Assembly (NCBI GenBank): GCA_031401035.1
Contig: JANNRA010000204.1
Location: 1 to 64,000, forward strand
From: JANNRA01 sp031401035
GTDB taxonomy: Bacteria > Desulfobacterota > Binatia > HRBIN30 > CADEER01
Length of the DNA: 64,000 nt
Reading direction: 5' to 3'
Shown here piece by piece: positions 17,335 to 26,841 of this stretch. The position numbers and the translations under genes are program-made. The first letter of the stretch is position 1. Every line of letters begins with the position of its first letter. The notes below the pieces were generated by a model, which was not told the DNA's origin, searched no databases, and saw only the letters and a list, made by a program, of their open reading frames with translations.

Positions 17335-18468
17335 CTACGGCGAGCCGGAATCGATGTTGACCAGGTCGACGATGCCGTCGCCGGTCATGTCGAGCATCGT
17401 GCGCCGCATCTCCCCGTCATCGGTGGCACGCAGCGCGGTGTTATCGATGGGGCGGTCGATCGTCTGCGGCGGCCCGTGCCATCCGAGGTCGCCGTTGTAG
17501 CTGGTCGCGTAGGCGAACTGCTGCGGCCAGGGGTTGCCGGAGATGTCGACGCGGTTGAGGCGCGACTGATAGCCCTCGTTCTCGTCATCGGCGTCGTAGG
17601 ACAAAACGTACGAGCGGATCGCCGGTATCGTCCCCTGCGTGGTGGAGATAGTGATCGCTTCCACCCGCATGGTCATCTCGGCCGGCGCACCGCTGGCGCT
17701 GGTGGTGACGATGTCGGGCCGCAACTCGTAGGTGAACGCGACGCGGTACGGATGGGCAATAGTGGCCGTGCCGCCGTAGTCGACGTACAGCGGATAGAGG
17801 ACGTTGGAGATCGCGATCCACTCGACGTCGATGCGGTTGCCGTGCGTGTCCTCGACGCGATTCAGCGCCCAGGACGTCGTGAAGCGACAGTAGCCGGAAC
17901 CGTCGGTGGTCATGAACTGGGTCGTGTCGGTTCCCGTGCGCTGGTACGGTTGCGCGCCGAAGGTGTACTTCATGCCGCCGCGATCGAACACCTGCCACGA
18001 GTTCCCGGTGGGATTCTTGGTCGCCTTGAGGAAGCCCTCGTCGAAGCGCGGGCGATAGTCGTTCGAGCCCGGCGGGTCGTTGGCGAGTTCCACCGTGCCG
18101 CTCGGCAGGCTGAGGATAAACTCATTGGTGTAGTCGCCGCTGCAGCGCGGCACGCCCCATTTGGCGCTGCGCTCGATGCGGCCGATCGGCAGGTCCCAGC
18201 CGAACCCGAAGGGGCTCGGACCGGCGCTGCTCGAGTAGACCATCGCCAGCGTGGGCGTCATGCCCTTGTGGCCGGGTGGCAGGTCCAGCTCGACGCGCGT
18301 CGTCGAGGCGCCGGTGAAGAGCGTCGCCTCGGGCGCCTGCGTCAGGCCGGTGAACTGATTGGAGCCTTCGCCGGTGCGGTCGCCGAGCGCGGTCTGCGTG
18401 TCGGCGATCGTGCGATCGGTGGTGACGAGGATGGCGAGTGCGCTGAGGACGAGGAGCCACGGGCGCAT
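17335..18468 (-). CDS. SpvB/TcdB-type N-terminal part of the Rhs protein, ended by a premature TAG
   Basis: 377 residues from ATG 18468 (MRPWLLVLSALAILV, a signal peptide ending near RTIAD). The domain matches the N-terminus of the SpvB/TcdB insecticidal-toxin group (LPPGHKGMTPTLAMVYSSSAG, FGFGWDLPIGRIER). It ends within an FG-GAP repeat (DMTGDGIVDLVNIDSGSP) at a TAG; the next codons continue the same repeat without any frame change. Two later repeats of this protein have Trp at the equivalent place (ATGTPWTVYPG, SGGTWTIERN), so the TAG very likely replaces a TGG. The longer open frame to 18873 adds an Arg/Pro-rich non-native extension and is rejected. It starts 8 bp after the upstream small gene. 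Confidence 0.85.
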   Translation of the reverse strand: MRPWLLVLSALAILVTTDRTIADTQTALGDRTGEGSNQFTGLTQAPEATLFTGASTTRVELDLPPGHKGMTPTLAMVYSSSAGPSPFGFGWDLPIGRIERSAKWGVPRCSGDYTNEFILSLPSGTVELANDPPGSNDYRPRFDEGFLKATKNPTGNSWQVFDRGGMKYTFGAQPYQRTGTDTTQFMTTDGSGYCRFTTSWALNRVEDTHGNRIDVEWIAISNVLYPLYVDYGGTATIAHPYRVAFTYELRPDIVTTSASGAPAEMTMRVEAITISTTQGTIPAIRSYVLSYDADDENEGYQSRLNRVDISGNPWPQQFAYATSYNGDLGWHGPPQTIDRPIDNTALRATDDGEMRRTMLDMTGDGIVDLVNIDSGSP

Positions 18469-18476
18469 GCGGAATC

Positions 18477-18890
18477 TCAGAAGGTCGGCCGCGAACCGGC
18501 CTGGACGCGGTCGGGATCGGGATCGCCGGAATCCATCCGGGTGGGGGCAAGTGCGTCGCTCGGGGGGTCGGGCGGCACGATCTTCCGGCGCGCGGCGCGC
18601 GCGGAGCCGACGACCTGATCGCGCTCGGCCTTGAGCGCTTCGAGATCCTGCTGGTGAGCAGGGTCGACGGGCCGCGCGGCGCGCACGCCCGGCAAGTCGC
18701 CGAGGGTGGGCCGTCCGCTCGCGTCGCGTTGCAGTTGGTCGGCCTCGATCGCGTAGCCTTCGACCGCGGCCTGCGGCCGCGGGGCGTCGAACTGTCCGAG
18801 GGCCAGCGGGGCGCGCCAGGCCAGCGCGGCGACGGACAGAAGAAGGACTCGGCCGATCGAAACCGGTCGGCACTGATTGTACTGACTCAC
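18477..18890 (-). CDS. Small exported protein, first gene of the Rhs operon
   Basis: 137 residues from GTG 18890, chosen because GGAG lies 6 bp upstream and the start yields a signal peptide (GRVLLLSVAALAWRAPLALG). The mature part is charged and helical (HQQDLEALKAERDQVVGSARAARRK) with a Pro/Asp-rich, probably disordered tail. It ends 8 bp before the Rhs start. A helper role in Rhs export or folding is possible but unproven; no family recognised. Confidence 0.65.
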   Translation of the reverse strand: MSQYNQCRPVSIGRVLLLSVAALAWRAPLALGQFDAPRPQAAVEGYAIEADQLQRDASGRPTLGDLPGVRAARPVDPAHQQDLEALKAERDQVVGSARAARRKIVPPDPPSDALAPTRMDSGDPDPDRVQAGSRPTF

Positions 18891-18963
18891 CAGGATCTCC
18901 CTCTGCTGTCTCGCGGCGGAGTGGGCGGCCAAAGTCGGTAGCGGTCGGCAGTCGTTTAGCAGC

Positions 18964-18975
18964 GGGGGGGGGGGG
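18964..18975. repeat. 12-bp poly-G tract upstream of the Rhs operon
   Basis: An uninterrupted run of 12 G (C on the coding strand of the operon) lies 74-85 bp ahead of the first Rhs-operon start. Such runs are prone to slippage and can switch promoters, but they are also frequent sequencing-error sites. Nothing else is visible in 18891-19045. Confidence 0.6.
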
Positions 18976-19045
18976 ATCGCAATGCTATTTTTGCGCGGCC
19001 GCGTCGCATGCATGCTGCGCAGCGAGTCGGCGGTTCGGGAGGCGC

Positions 19046-19076
19046 TGGCGAGGGCGGCTACCGCCGCGCCCGCCAA
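19046..19076. repeat. Short copy of inverted-repeat family A
   Basis: TGGCGAGGGCGG, a CTA spacer, then CCGCCGCGCCCGCCA form an imperfect hairpin like the copy at 93-127. It lies between the divergent Rhs operon and lepB. Confidence 0.55.
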
Positions 19077-19131
19077 TCCATCCCCGGGGGCGTGGCCATG
19101 CACGGGCGTCTGTGGTTAGGTCCCAGATTGC

Positions 19132-19767
19132 ATGAAGAAACCCACCCCGCCCCCACCGCTCGAGAAACCCCGCTGGCGCCAGAACGTCGAATCGATCGGC
19201 CTCGCCCTGCTCATCGCGCTGGCGGTGCGCTCCTCGGTCGTGCAGGCCTTCTGGGTGCCGTCCGGATCGATGCTTCCGACCATCCAGATCGGCGACCACA
19301 TCTTCGTCAACAAGCTCGCCTACTCGGTCCGGGTGCCGCTGCTCGGCACCGAGCTGCTGCGCGTCGGCGACCTGGAGCGCAACGAAATCGTCGTCTTCGT
19401 GTCGCCGGTCGACCCCTCGACCGACCTGATCAAGCGCGTCATCGCCATTCCCGGCGACACGGTCGAGATCCGCGACAAGAAGGTGTTCGTCAACGGCGAG
19501 CCGATCACGGACACCGACGCGCACTTCGTCGACTCGACGATCCATCCCACCGGCGACCGCGACAACATGCAGCCGCGCACGGTGCCGGACGGGAAGTTTT
19601 TCGTCCTCGGCGACAATCGCGACCGTAGCTATGACAGTCGCTTCTGGGGCTTCGCGGACATCAGCCAGATCAAGGGCAAGGCGACCTTCGTGTATTGGTC
19701 GCGCGACACCAGCCAGGGCTGGCTGGCGATGCCGCGCGTCGAGCGCTTCGGCCATTTCATCCGGTGA
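19132..19767 (+). CDS. lepB: Signal peptidase I
   Basis: 211 residues. Cleaves Sec and Tat signal peptides at the outer face of the inner membrane. One N-terminal membrane helix (about 21-40) leads to box B with the nucleophile Ser46 (WVPSGSMLPT), box D with the general base Lys101 (DLIKRVIAIPGD) and box E (FFVLGDNRDRSYDSRFWGF, giving the GDNR.(S)..SR..G pattern). Single membrane anchor and length are of the S26A type common outside enterobacteria. The many secreted proteins and lipoproteins here are its expected substrates or those of LspA. Confidence 0.95.
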   Translation: MKKPTPPPPLEKPRWRQNVESIGLALLIALAVRSSVVQAFWVPSGSMLPTIQIGDHIFVNKLAYSVRVPLLGTELLRVGDLERNEIVVFVSPVDPSTDLIKRVIAIPGDTVEIRDKKVFVNGEPITDTDAHFVDSTIHPTGDRDNMQPRTVPDGKFFVLGDNRDRSYDSRFWGFADISQIKGKATFVYWSRDTSQGWLAMPRVERFGHFIR

Positions 19768-19795
19768 CATGCCGCGGCGCCACCGCTGAATTGCG

Positions 19796-19817
19796 GCTAC
19801 CAGAGGCCTCTGGTAGC
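19796..19817. repeat. Perfect 22-bp palindrome ahead of the small charged gene
   Basis: GCTACCAGAGG followed directly by its reverse complement CCTCTGGTAGC. It lies 29 bp after lepB's stop and 26 bp before the ATG at 19844. With no loop bases it fits a dimeric-regulator operator better than a classical terminator, although a hairpin is possible. Confidence 0.5.
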
Positions 19818-19843
19818 GTGCGCGCGGTTGAAAGGAGTTGTTG

Positions 19844-20023
19844 ATGGCTGGTGGAAAAACGTTCAAGCGGGATCAGAAGCGACGCAAGGAAATGGCGCGC
19901 AAGCTCAAGCAGGAAGAGAAGATCAAGGATCGCGCCGCGCGCAAGGAACAGAAACAGTCGATCGACGACATCGACGAGACGCTCAACCCGCCCGAAGAGC
20001 CGGCCGGTCCCGACGCCGACTGA
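19844..20023 (+). CDS. Small highly charged protein
   Basis: 59 residues. Start chosen at ATG 19844 because AAAGGAG (19831-19837) is 6 bp upstream; a TTG at 19838 is too close to it. The N-terminal two thirds are very Lys/Arg-rich and probably helical (KTFKRDQKRRKEMARKLKQ), followed by an acidic tail (DDIDETLNPPEEP). It resembles short nucleic-acid- or ribosome-associated proteins, but no function is known to me. The convergent pcrA gene ends 6 bp away. Confidence 0.7.
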   Translation: MAGGKTFKRDQKRRKEMARKLKQEEKIKDRAARKEQKQSIDDIDETLNPPEEPAGPDAD

Positions 20024-20029
20024 ACGCCG

Positions 20030-22249
<2,220 letters not shown>

Positions 22250-22287
22250 CCCGCTGTTGTCGTGTGCCGCGCTCGCTAGCACGAGCA

Positions 22288-22349
22288 CGGAGGGCGCGGC
22301 TACTACCGCGCCGCGGCGGATGCGACGCGGCGGCAGCTGCGCCCTCCAT
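22288..22349. repeat. Long copy of inverted-repeat family A
   Basis: Starts GGAGGGCGCGGCTACTACCG and ends GCAGCTGCGCCCTCCAT. The arms of about 25 bp pair with a few mismatches around a GCGGATGCG centre. It lies between the divergent pcrA and moaB starts, so it may affect both promoters. Confidence 0.65.
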
Positions 22350-22383
22350 TGCCCCTCGGGCGGGGCTCCGGTAGGGCGAGGAC

Positions 22384-22899
22384 ATGTCTTCCGGGCCACA
22401 CCACCGCACCGACGCAGCCGCCATCACCTGCGGCATCGTCACGGTCTCCGACACGCGCAGCGAGAGCGACGACGTCAGCGGCCAGCGCATCCGCGCGCTG
22501 CTCGAAGCCGCCGGGCATCGCGTCGCCTTCTACCGCATCGTCCGCGACGAGCCCGTGCAGATCGCCGCGCTGCTGCGCGGCGCACCGGCCGAGATCGAGG
22601 TATTGATCTGCAACGGCGGCACCGGCATCGCCCGGCGCGACACCACCTACGAGGCGATCGCCGGCCTGCTCGACAAGGAGATCACCGGCTTCGGCGAGCT
22701 GTTCCGCATGCTCAGCTGGGAGCAGGTCGGGGCGGCGGCGATGCTCAGCCGCGCCACCGCCGGCATCGCCGGGGCGCGCGCCCTCTTCTCGCTGCCCGGC
22801 TCCACCAAGGCGGTCGAGCTGGCGATGACACAACTCATCCTGCCGCAGCTCGGCCACGTCGTCGGCCTGGTGCGCGCTGGCGCCGCAGGCGCGGCGTGA
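22384..22899 (+). CDS. moaB: Molybdopterin adenylyltransferase-type protein MoaB/MogA
   Basis: 171 residues. Family proteins adenylate molybdopterin before molybdenum insertion. The MoaB/MogA fold is shown by GIVTVSDTRS, DEPVQIAALL, the substrate loop ICNGGTGIARRDTTYEA and the tail LPGSTKAVELAM. It heads a moaB-moaD-moaE operon with overlapping stops and starts. Confidence 0.92.
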   Translation: MSSGPHHRTDAAAITCGIVTVSDTRSESDDVSGQRIRALLEAAGHRVAFYRIVRDEPVQIAALLRGAPAEIEVLICNGGTGIARRDTTYEAIAGLLDKEITGFGELFRMLSWEQVGAAAMLSRATAGIAGARALFSLPGSTKAVELAMTQLILPQLGHVVGLVRAGAAGAA

Positions 22900-23144
22900 A
22901 GGTCCACCTGCGCTTCTTCGCCGTGCTGCGCGAACGGCTGCACGCCGACGCCGCCGAGCGCGAGCTGCCGGACGGCGCGACGGTCGGCGACGCCTGGGAC
23001 GGGCTCTGCCGCGATCACCCGGAGGCGGCGCCGCTCGGCGCCGCGATGTCGTTCGCGGTCAACCGCGAGTACGTCGCGCGCGCGCACGCGCTGCGCGACG
23101 GCGACGAGCTGGCGCTGATTCCGCCGGTGAGCGGGGGCTGCTGA
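22896..23144 (+). CDS. moaD: Molybdopterin synthase sulfur-carrier subunit
   Basis: 82 residues from GTG 22896, overlapping the moaB stop by 4 bp (GTGA). Ubiquitin-like fold: KVHLRFFAVLRERL, VNREYV, LRDGDELALIPPVSGG. MoaD carries a thiocarboxylate on its terminal Gly, formed after adenylation by MoeB. Here one Cys follows the Gly-Gly (SGGC then TGA), so the mature end would need trimming or this end may be unusual. The TGA shares one base with the moaE ATG. Confidence 0.9.
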   Translation: MKVHLRFFAVLRERLHADAAERELPDGATVGDAWDGLCRDHPEAAPLGAAMSFAVNREYVARAHALRDGDELALIPPVSGGC

Positions 23145-23587
23145 TGTTCGCCATCGTGCCCGGCCCGATCGATGCCGCCGCGGTGACGGCGGCGGTAGCC
23201 GACCCGACCACCGGCGCGACCTGCACCTTCATCGGCACGACGCGCGACCACCACGACGGCCGCGCCGTCACCGAACTCGAGTACGAGGCCTACCCCGAGA
23301 TGGCGGTGGCGGAGCTGGAGAAGATCGGCGTCGAGGCGCGACGCCGCTGGCCGATCGCCCACGTCGCCATCGTCCACCGCATCGGCGTCGTGCCGATCGG
23401 CGCAGCGAGCGTGGTCATCGCCGTCTCGTCGGCACACCGCGTCGCCGCCTTCGAGGCCTGCCACTTCGCCATCGACCGGCTCAAGGAAGTGGTACCGATC
23501 TGGAAGAAGGAACGCTTCGACGGCGGCGAGCTGTGGATCGGCTCGCAGACCGGTCAGCCCTTCCCGGGCGGTACGACGCCGCGCTGA
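23144..23587 (+). CDS. moaE: Molybdopterin synthase catalytic subunit
   Basis: 147 residues. Converts cyclic pyranopterin monophosphate to molybdopterin with sulfur from MoaD. Typical motifs: CTFIGTTRDHHDGRAVTELEYEAYPEMA, in pieces FIGTTRDH and LEYEAYPEMA; HRIGVVPIGAASVVIAVSS; RLKEVVPIWKKERFDGGELW with the catalytic Lys pair. TGATG junction with moaD implies translational coupling. Confidence 0.94.
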   Translation: MFAIVPGPIDAAAVTAAVADPTTGATCTFIGTTRDHHDGRAVTELEYEAYPEMAVAELEKIGVEARRRWPIAHVAIVHRIGVVPIGAASVVIAVSSAHRVAAFEACHFAIDRLKEVVPIWKKERFDGGELWIGSQTGQPFPGGTTPR

Positions 23588-23614
23588 GCGGCATCGGATA
23601 CGGAGGAATCGAGA

Positions 23615-24589
23615 ATGCGCGCGATGCTCATCGAGCGGTGGGGCGACCCCAAGGATCTGGTGCTGCGCCAGGTGCCCGAGCCGCAGCCCGGCAAGGGCCA
23701 GGTGGCGATCGAGGTCAAGGCGATCGGCTGCAACTTCTTCGACATCCTGATCGGCCAGGGCAAGTATCAGGTGAAGCCGGCGCTGCCGTTCTCGCCCGGC
23801 GGCGAGGTGGCGGGCATCGTCGGCGCGGTCGGCCCGGGCGTCGCCGGTTTCGCGCCCGGCGACCGCGTCTTCGCCATGGTCGGCTACGGCGGCTTCGCCG
23901 AGGTCTGCCTGGCGGCGGCGGCGACGACGGTACGGATGCCCGACGGCATGCCCTTCGACCACGGCGCCGCCTTCGGCGTCGTCTACCAGACCTCGTACTT
24001 CGGCCTCGTCTACCGCGCCGCGCTGCAGGCGGGTGAGACACTGCTCGTGCACGCCGCCGCCGGCGGCGTCGGCCTGGCGGCGGTGCAGCTCGGTGTCGCC
24101 CTCGGCGCGCGTGTGCTGGCCACCGCCGGCTCGGCGGCCAAGTGCGCGGTGGCCCTCGGGCACGGCGCCGCGGCGGCGTTCGATTACTCGACCCCCGACT
24201 GGGTGGAGCGGGTGAAGGAGGCCACCGGCGGCCGCGGCGCCGACGTGATCTACGATCCCGTCGGCGGCGAGATCTTCGACCTGTCGCTCAAGTGCATCGC
24301 CTTCGGCGGCCGCCTGCTGGTCATCGGCTTCGCCTCCGGCACCATCCCGACCGTGCAGGTCAACCGCGTGCTGCTGAAGAACATCGCTATCGTCGGCCTG
24401 CACTGGGGCGCCTACGGCCAGCACGATCCGGGCAAGATCCCGCAGGCGACGGCGGCCCTGTTCGCGCTCTACGCTCAGGGCAAGGTGACGCCGGTGATCT
24501 CGGCGCAGTTTCCGCTCGCACGCGCCGCCGACGCCCTGGCGGAGATCAGCTCGCGCCGCAGCGTCGGCAAGGTGCTGCTGGTCCCATGA
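23615..24589 (+). CDS. Zinc-free NADPH:quinone oxidoreductase (MDR family)
   Basis: 324 residues. Members reduce quinones or enones with NADPH in the cytoplasm. The GroES-like N-terminal part (GCNFFDILIGQGKYQVKP, PGGEVAGIV) lacks zinc ligands. The Rossmann motif is AAAGGVGLAAVQLG, followed by ALGHGAAAAFDYS and the C-terminal RRSVGKVLLVP. Ribosome site GGAGG lies about 8 bp upstream. The true substrate cannot be told from sequence. It sits 27 bp after moaE and 4 bp before pyk. Confidence 0.9.
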   Translation: MRAMLIERWGDPKDLVLRQVPEPQPGKGQVAIEVKAIGCNFFDILIGQGKYQVKPALPFSPGGEVAGIVGAVGPGVAGFAPGDRVFAMVGYGGFAEVCLAAAATTVRMPDGMPFDHGAAFGVVYQTSYFGLVYRAALQAGETLLVHAAAGGVGLAAVQLGVALGARVLATAGSAAKCAVALGHGAAAAFDYSTPDWVERVKEATGGRGADVIYDPVGGEIFDLSLKCIAFGGRLLVIGFASGTIPTVQVNRVLLKNIAIVGLHWGAYGQHDPGKIPQATAALFALYAQGKVTPVISAQFPLARAADALAEISSRRSVGKVLLVP

Positions 24590-24593
24590 GCGC

Positions 24594-26003
24594 ATGACGA
24601 CACGGGCGCGCATCGTCGCCACCATCGGGCCGGCCAGTGACGACGACACGACGATCGACGCCCTGCTCGACGCCGGCATGCACGTGGCGCGCGTCAACGG
24701 CGCGCACGGCACGCCGGCCGGCCTGATCGCCACCATCGCCCGGCTGCGCGCCCGCGCCGCGGCGCGCCGGGCACCGCTCGCCGTGCTCGCCGACCTGGGC
24801 GGCCCAAAGCTGCGCGTCGGCCGCCTCGCCGGTGGCGTGGCGCAGCTCGCCGCGGGGGCGCGCTTCACGTTGACAACGGCGGATGTGCTCGGCGACGCCG
24901 CACGCGTGCACGTCGACTACCCCGCCCTGCCGGCGGAGGTGGAGCGCGGCCAGACGATCTTTCTCAACGACGGGATGATCCGCCTGGTGGTAACGGCGGT
25001 GACCGCGGTCGACGTCGAGACGCGCGTCGAAGCCGGCGGCGGCCTGAGCGACCGCAAGGGCCTGGCGGTGCCCGGCGCGCGCCTCGGCGCCCCGGCGCTG
25101 ACCGCCGCCGACCTGCGCGTCCTCGATGCCCTGGCGACGCAGCCGCCCGACTTCGTCGGCCTCTCGTTCGTGCGCGCCGCCGCCGACCTGGCGCGGCTGC
25201 GCGAGGCGCTGCGGGCGCGCGGCCTCGCGGCCGGCGTCGTCGCCAAGATCGAACGCGCCGAAGCGGTGGCGGGGCTGGACACGATCATCGCCGCCGCCGA
25301 CGCGGTGATGGTGGCGCGCGGCGACCTCGGCGTCGAGTGTCCGGTCGCCGAGGTTCCGGTGCTGCAGAAGCGCATCATCCGCGCCGCCATCGCGCGCGGC
25401 GTTCCAGTCATCACCGCGACGCAGATGCTCGAGTCGATGATCGACAGCCCACGGCCGACGCGCGCCGAGGCGAGCGACGTCGCCAACGCCGTCCTCGACG
25501 GCAGCGACGCGGTGATGCTGTCGGCCGAGACCGCCGCCGGCCGCTATCCGGTCGAGGCGGTGCGCACCATGCACGCGCTCATCACCGCCGCCGAGCGCTT
25601 CGCCGCCGCCGAGCCGGGGTCGCCCGCCGCGGCCGCGCACGGGCTGGACGCGCCGACCGCCACGGCGCACGGCGCCTGTCTCGCCGCCGACGCGGTCGGC
25701 GCCGCGGCCATCGTCTGCCTGACCCGCCACGGCACGACGGCGCGCGCCCTGGCGCGCTGGCGGCCGCGCCAGCCGATCCTCGCCTACACGCCCGACGCGG
25801 CAACCTGGCGCCGACTGTCGCTGCTGTGGGGCGTCGAGGCCTTCCAGCTCGGCAGCGTCGGCGCCGATTTCGACGCCGCAACGGATGCGCTGCTCGCCGC
25901 CCTGCGCGCCGCCGGCCGCCTGCCCGCCGACGCGCGCGTCGTCCTCACCGCCAGCCTGCCCTTCGGCGCCGGCGGTCCGGTCAACACCATGCGCATCGCC
26001 TGA
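24594..26003 (+). CDS. pyk: Pyruvate kinase, with K+-independent-type signature
   Basis: 469 residues. Converts phosphoenolpyruvate and ADP to pyruvate and ATP. Catalytic core is present: VVAKIERAEAV (phosphoryl-transfer Lys), MVARGDLGVE, ITATQMLESMI, EASDVANAVLDGSDAVMLSAE. The monovalent-cation region is unusual: NFSHG of typical enzymes is NGAHG (35-39) and the segment D-T-K-G-P-E-I-R-T is D-L-G-G-P-K-L-R-V (67-75). Leu, Lys and Val at these places (113, 117 and 120 in rabbit numbering) are the pattern of K+-independent pyruvate kinases. A C-terminal domain follows (360-469). Confidence 0.93.
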   Translation: MTTRARIVATIGPASDDDTTIDALLDAGMHVARVNGAHGTPAGLIATIARLRARAAARRAPLAVLADLGGPKLRVGRLAGGVAQLAAGARFTLTTADVLGDAARVHVDYPALPAEVERGQTIFLNDGMIRLVVTAVTAVDVETRVEAGGGLSDRKGLAVPGARLGAPALTAADLRVLDALATQPPDFVGLSFVRAAADLARLREALRARGLAAGVVAKIERAEAVAGLDTIIAAADAVMVARGDLGVECPVAEVPVLQKRIIRAAIARGVPVITATQMLESMIDSPRPTRAEASDVANAVLDGSDAVMLSAETAAGRYPVEAVRTMHALITAAERFAAAEPGSPAAAAHGLDAPTATAHGACLAADAVGAAAIVCLTRHGTTARALARWRPRQPILAYTPDAATWRRLSLLWGVEAFQLGSVGADFDAATDALLAALRAAGRLPADARVVLTASLPFGAGGPVNTMRIA

Positions 26004-26156
26004 ACGACCGCGCCCCACATCGCGACGCAGCGGTCGCGGCGCGGAGGCCGGTTGACCGGCATCGCGGCGCCGCTCTATGAACCGCGAGCAACAGCGAATC
26101 CACGGCGGCCCCATGGCGCGGCCGGCCACCGCACAGCACCGACAGGAGACACCGCG

Positions 26157-26774
26157 ATGAAGCTGCATACCGGCATGGGCCCGAATCCGCGCACCGTCCG
26201 CATGTTCCTCGCCGAGAAGGGCATCGAGCTGCCGCTGGTGCAGGTCGACCTGATGAGCGGCGAGAACCGCCGCGCGCCCTACACCGACAAGAACCCAGCC
26301 GGCCAGCTGCCCTGTCTCGAGCTCGACGACGGCGTCGTCGTGGCCGAGGTCCTGCCGATCTGCGAGTACATCGAAGAGCGCCACCCGCAGCCGCCGCTGA
26401 TCGGGGCGACGCCCGAGGAGCGCGCGGTGACGCGCATGTGGACGCGCCGCATCGACCTCAACATCGTCGAGCCGATGGCCAACGGCTTCCGCTACAGCGA
26501 GGGGTTGATGCTGTTCAAGGATCGCATCCACACCATCCCGCAGGCGGCCGACGACCTGAAGGCGATCGGGCGCGAGAATCTCGCCTGGCTCGACGGCCTG
26601 ATGGCGGGTCGGCAGTTCATCGCCGCACCGCACCTGACGCTGGCGGACGTGTTCCTGTTCGCCTTCCTCGACTTCGGTCGCACCGTCGGCCAGCCGCTCG
26701 ACGCCAACCTGGCTTGGATCTCCGCCTGGTTCGAGCGCATGGCGTCCAGGCCGAGCGCCGCGGCCAGCGCCTGA
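26157..26774 (+). CDS. Glutathione S-transferase family protein
   Basis: 205 residues from ATG 26157 (AGGAGA upstream). Thioredoxin-like N-terminal domain (MKLHTGMGPNPRTVRMFLAEKGI, in pieces; cis-Pro in NPAGQLPCLELDDG; glutathione gamma-Glu site as AEVLPICEYIEE) and an all-helical C-terminal domain (HLTLADVFLFAFLDF). The catalytic residue is probably in GPNPRT. The longer frame from 26052 adds a non-native N-terminus. Confidence 0.9.
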   Translation: MKLHTGMGPNPRTVRMFLAEKGIELPLVQVDLMSGENRRAPYTDKNPAGQLPCLELDDGVVVAEVLPICEYIEERHPQPPLIGATPEERAVTRMWTRRIDLNIVEPMANGFRYSEGLMLFKDRIHTIPQAADDLKAIGRENLAWLDGLMAGRQFIAAPHLTLADVFLFAFLDFGRTVGQPLDANLAWISAWFERMASRPSAAASA

Positions 26775-26841
26775 GCTGAGTGGCGGGCAGCCGCCGTGCC
26801 CGCGTCGACGGCGGCGGCGCGGTGTGCTTGGCTCGGCGGTC

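Noticed and set aside
18985..19866. 293-codon reverse frame opposite lepB
   Set aside because: lepB on the forward strand has all signal peptidase boxes; the reverse frame has none.
22250..22399. Extended N-terminus of the PcrA helicase up to 22399
   Set aside because: The extra 50 residues are encoded largely by a family A repeat and would overlap the moaB start; PcrA homologues begin near LNPVQ.
23015..24868. 617-codon reverse open frame over moaDE and the quinone oxidoreductase
   Set aside because: Opposes three recognised genes and has no domain.
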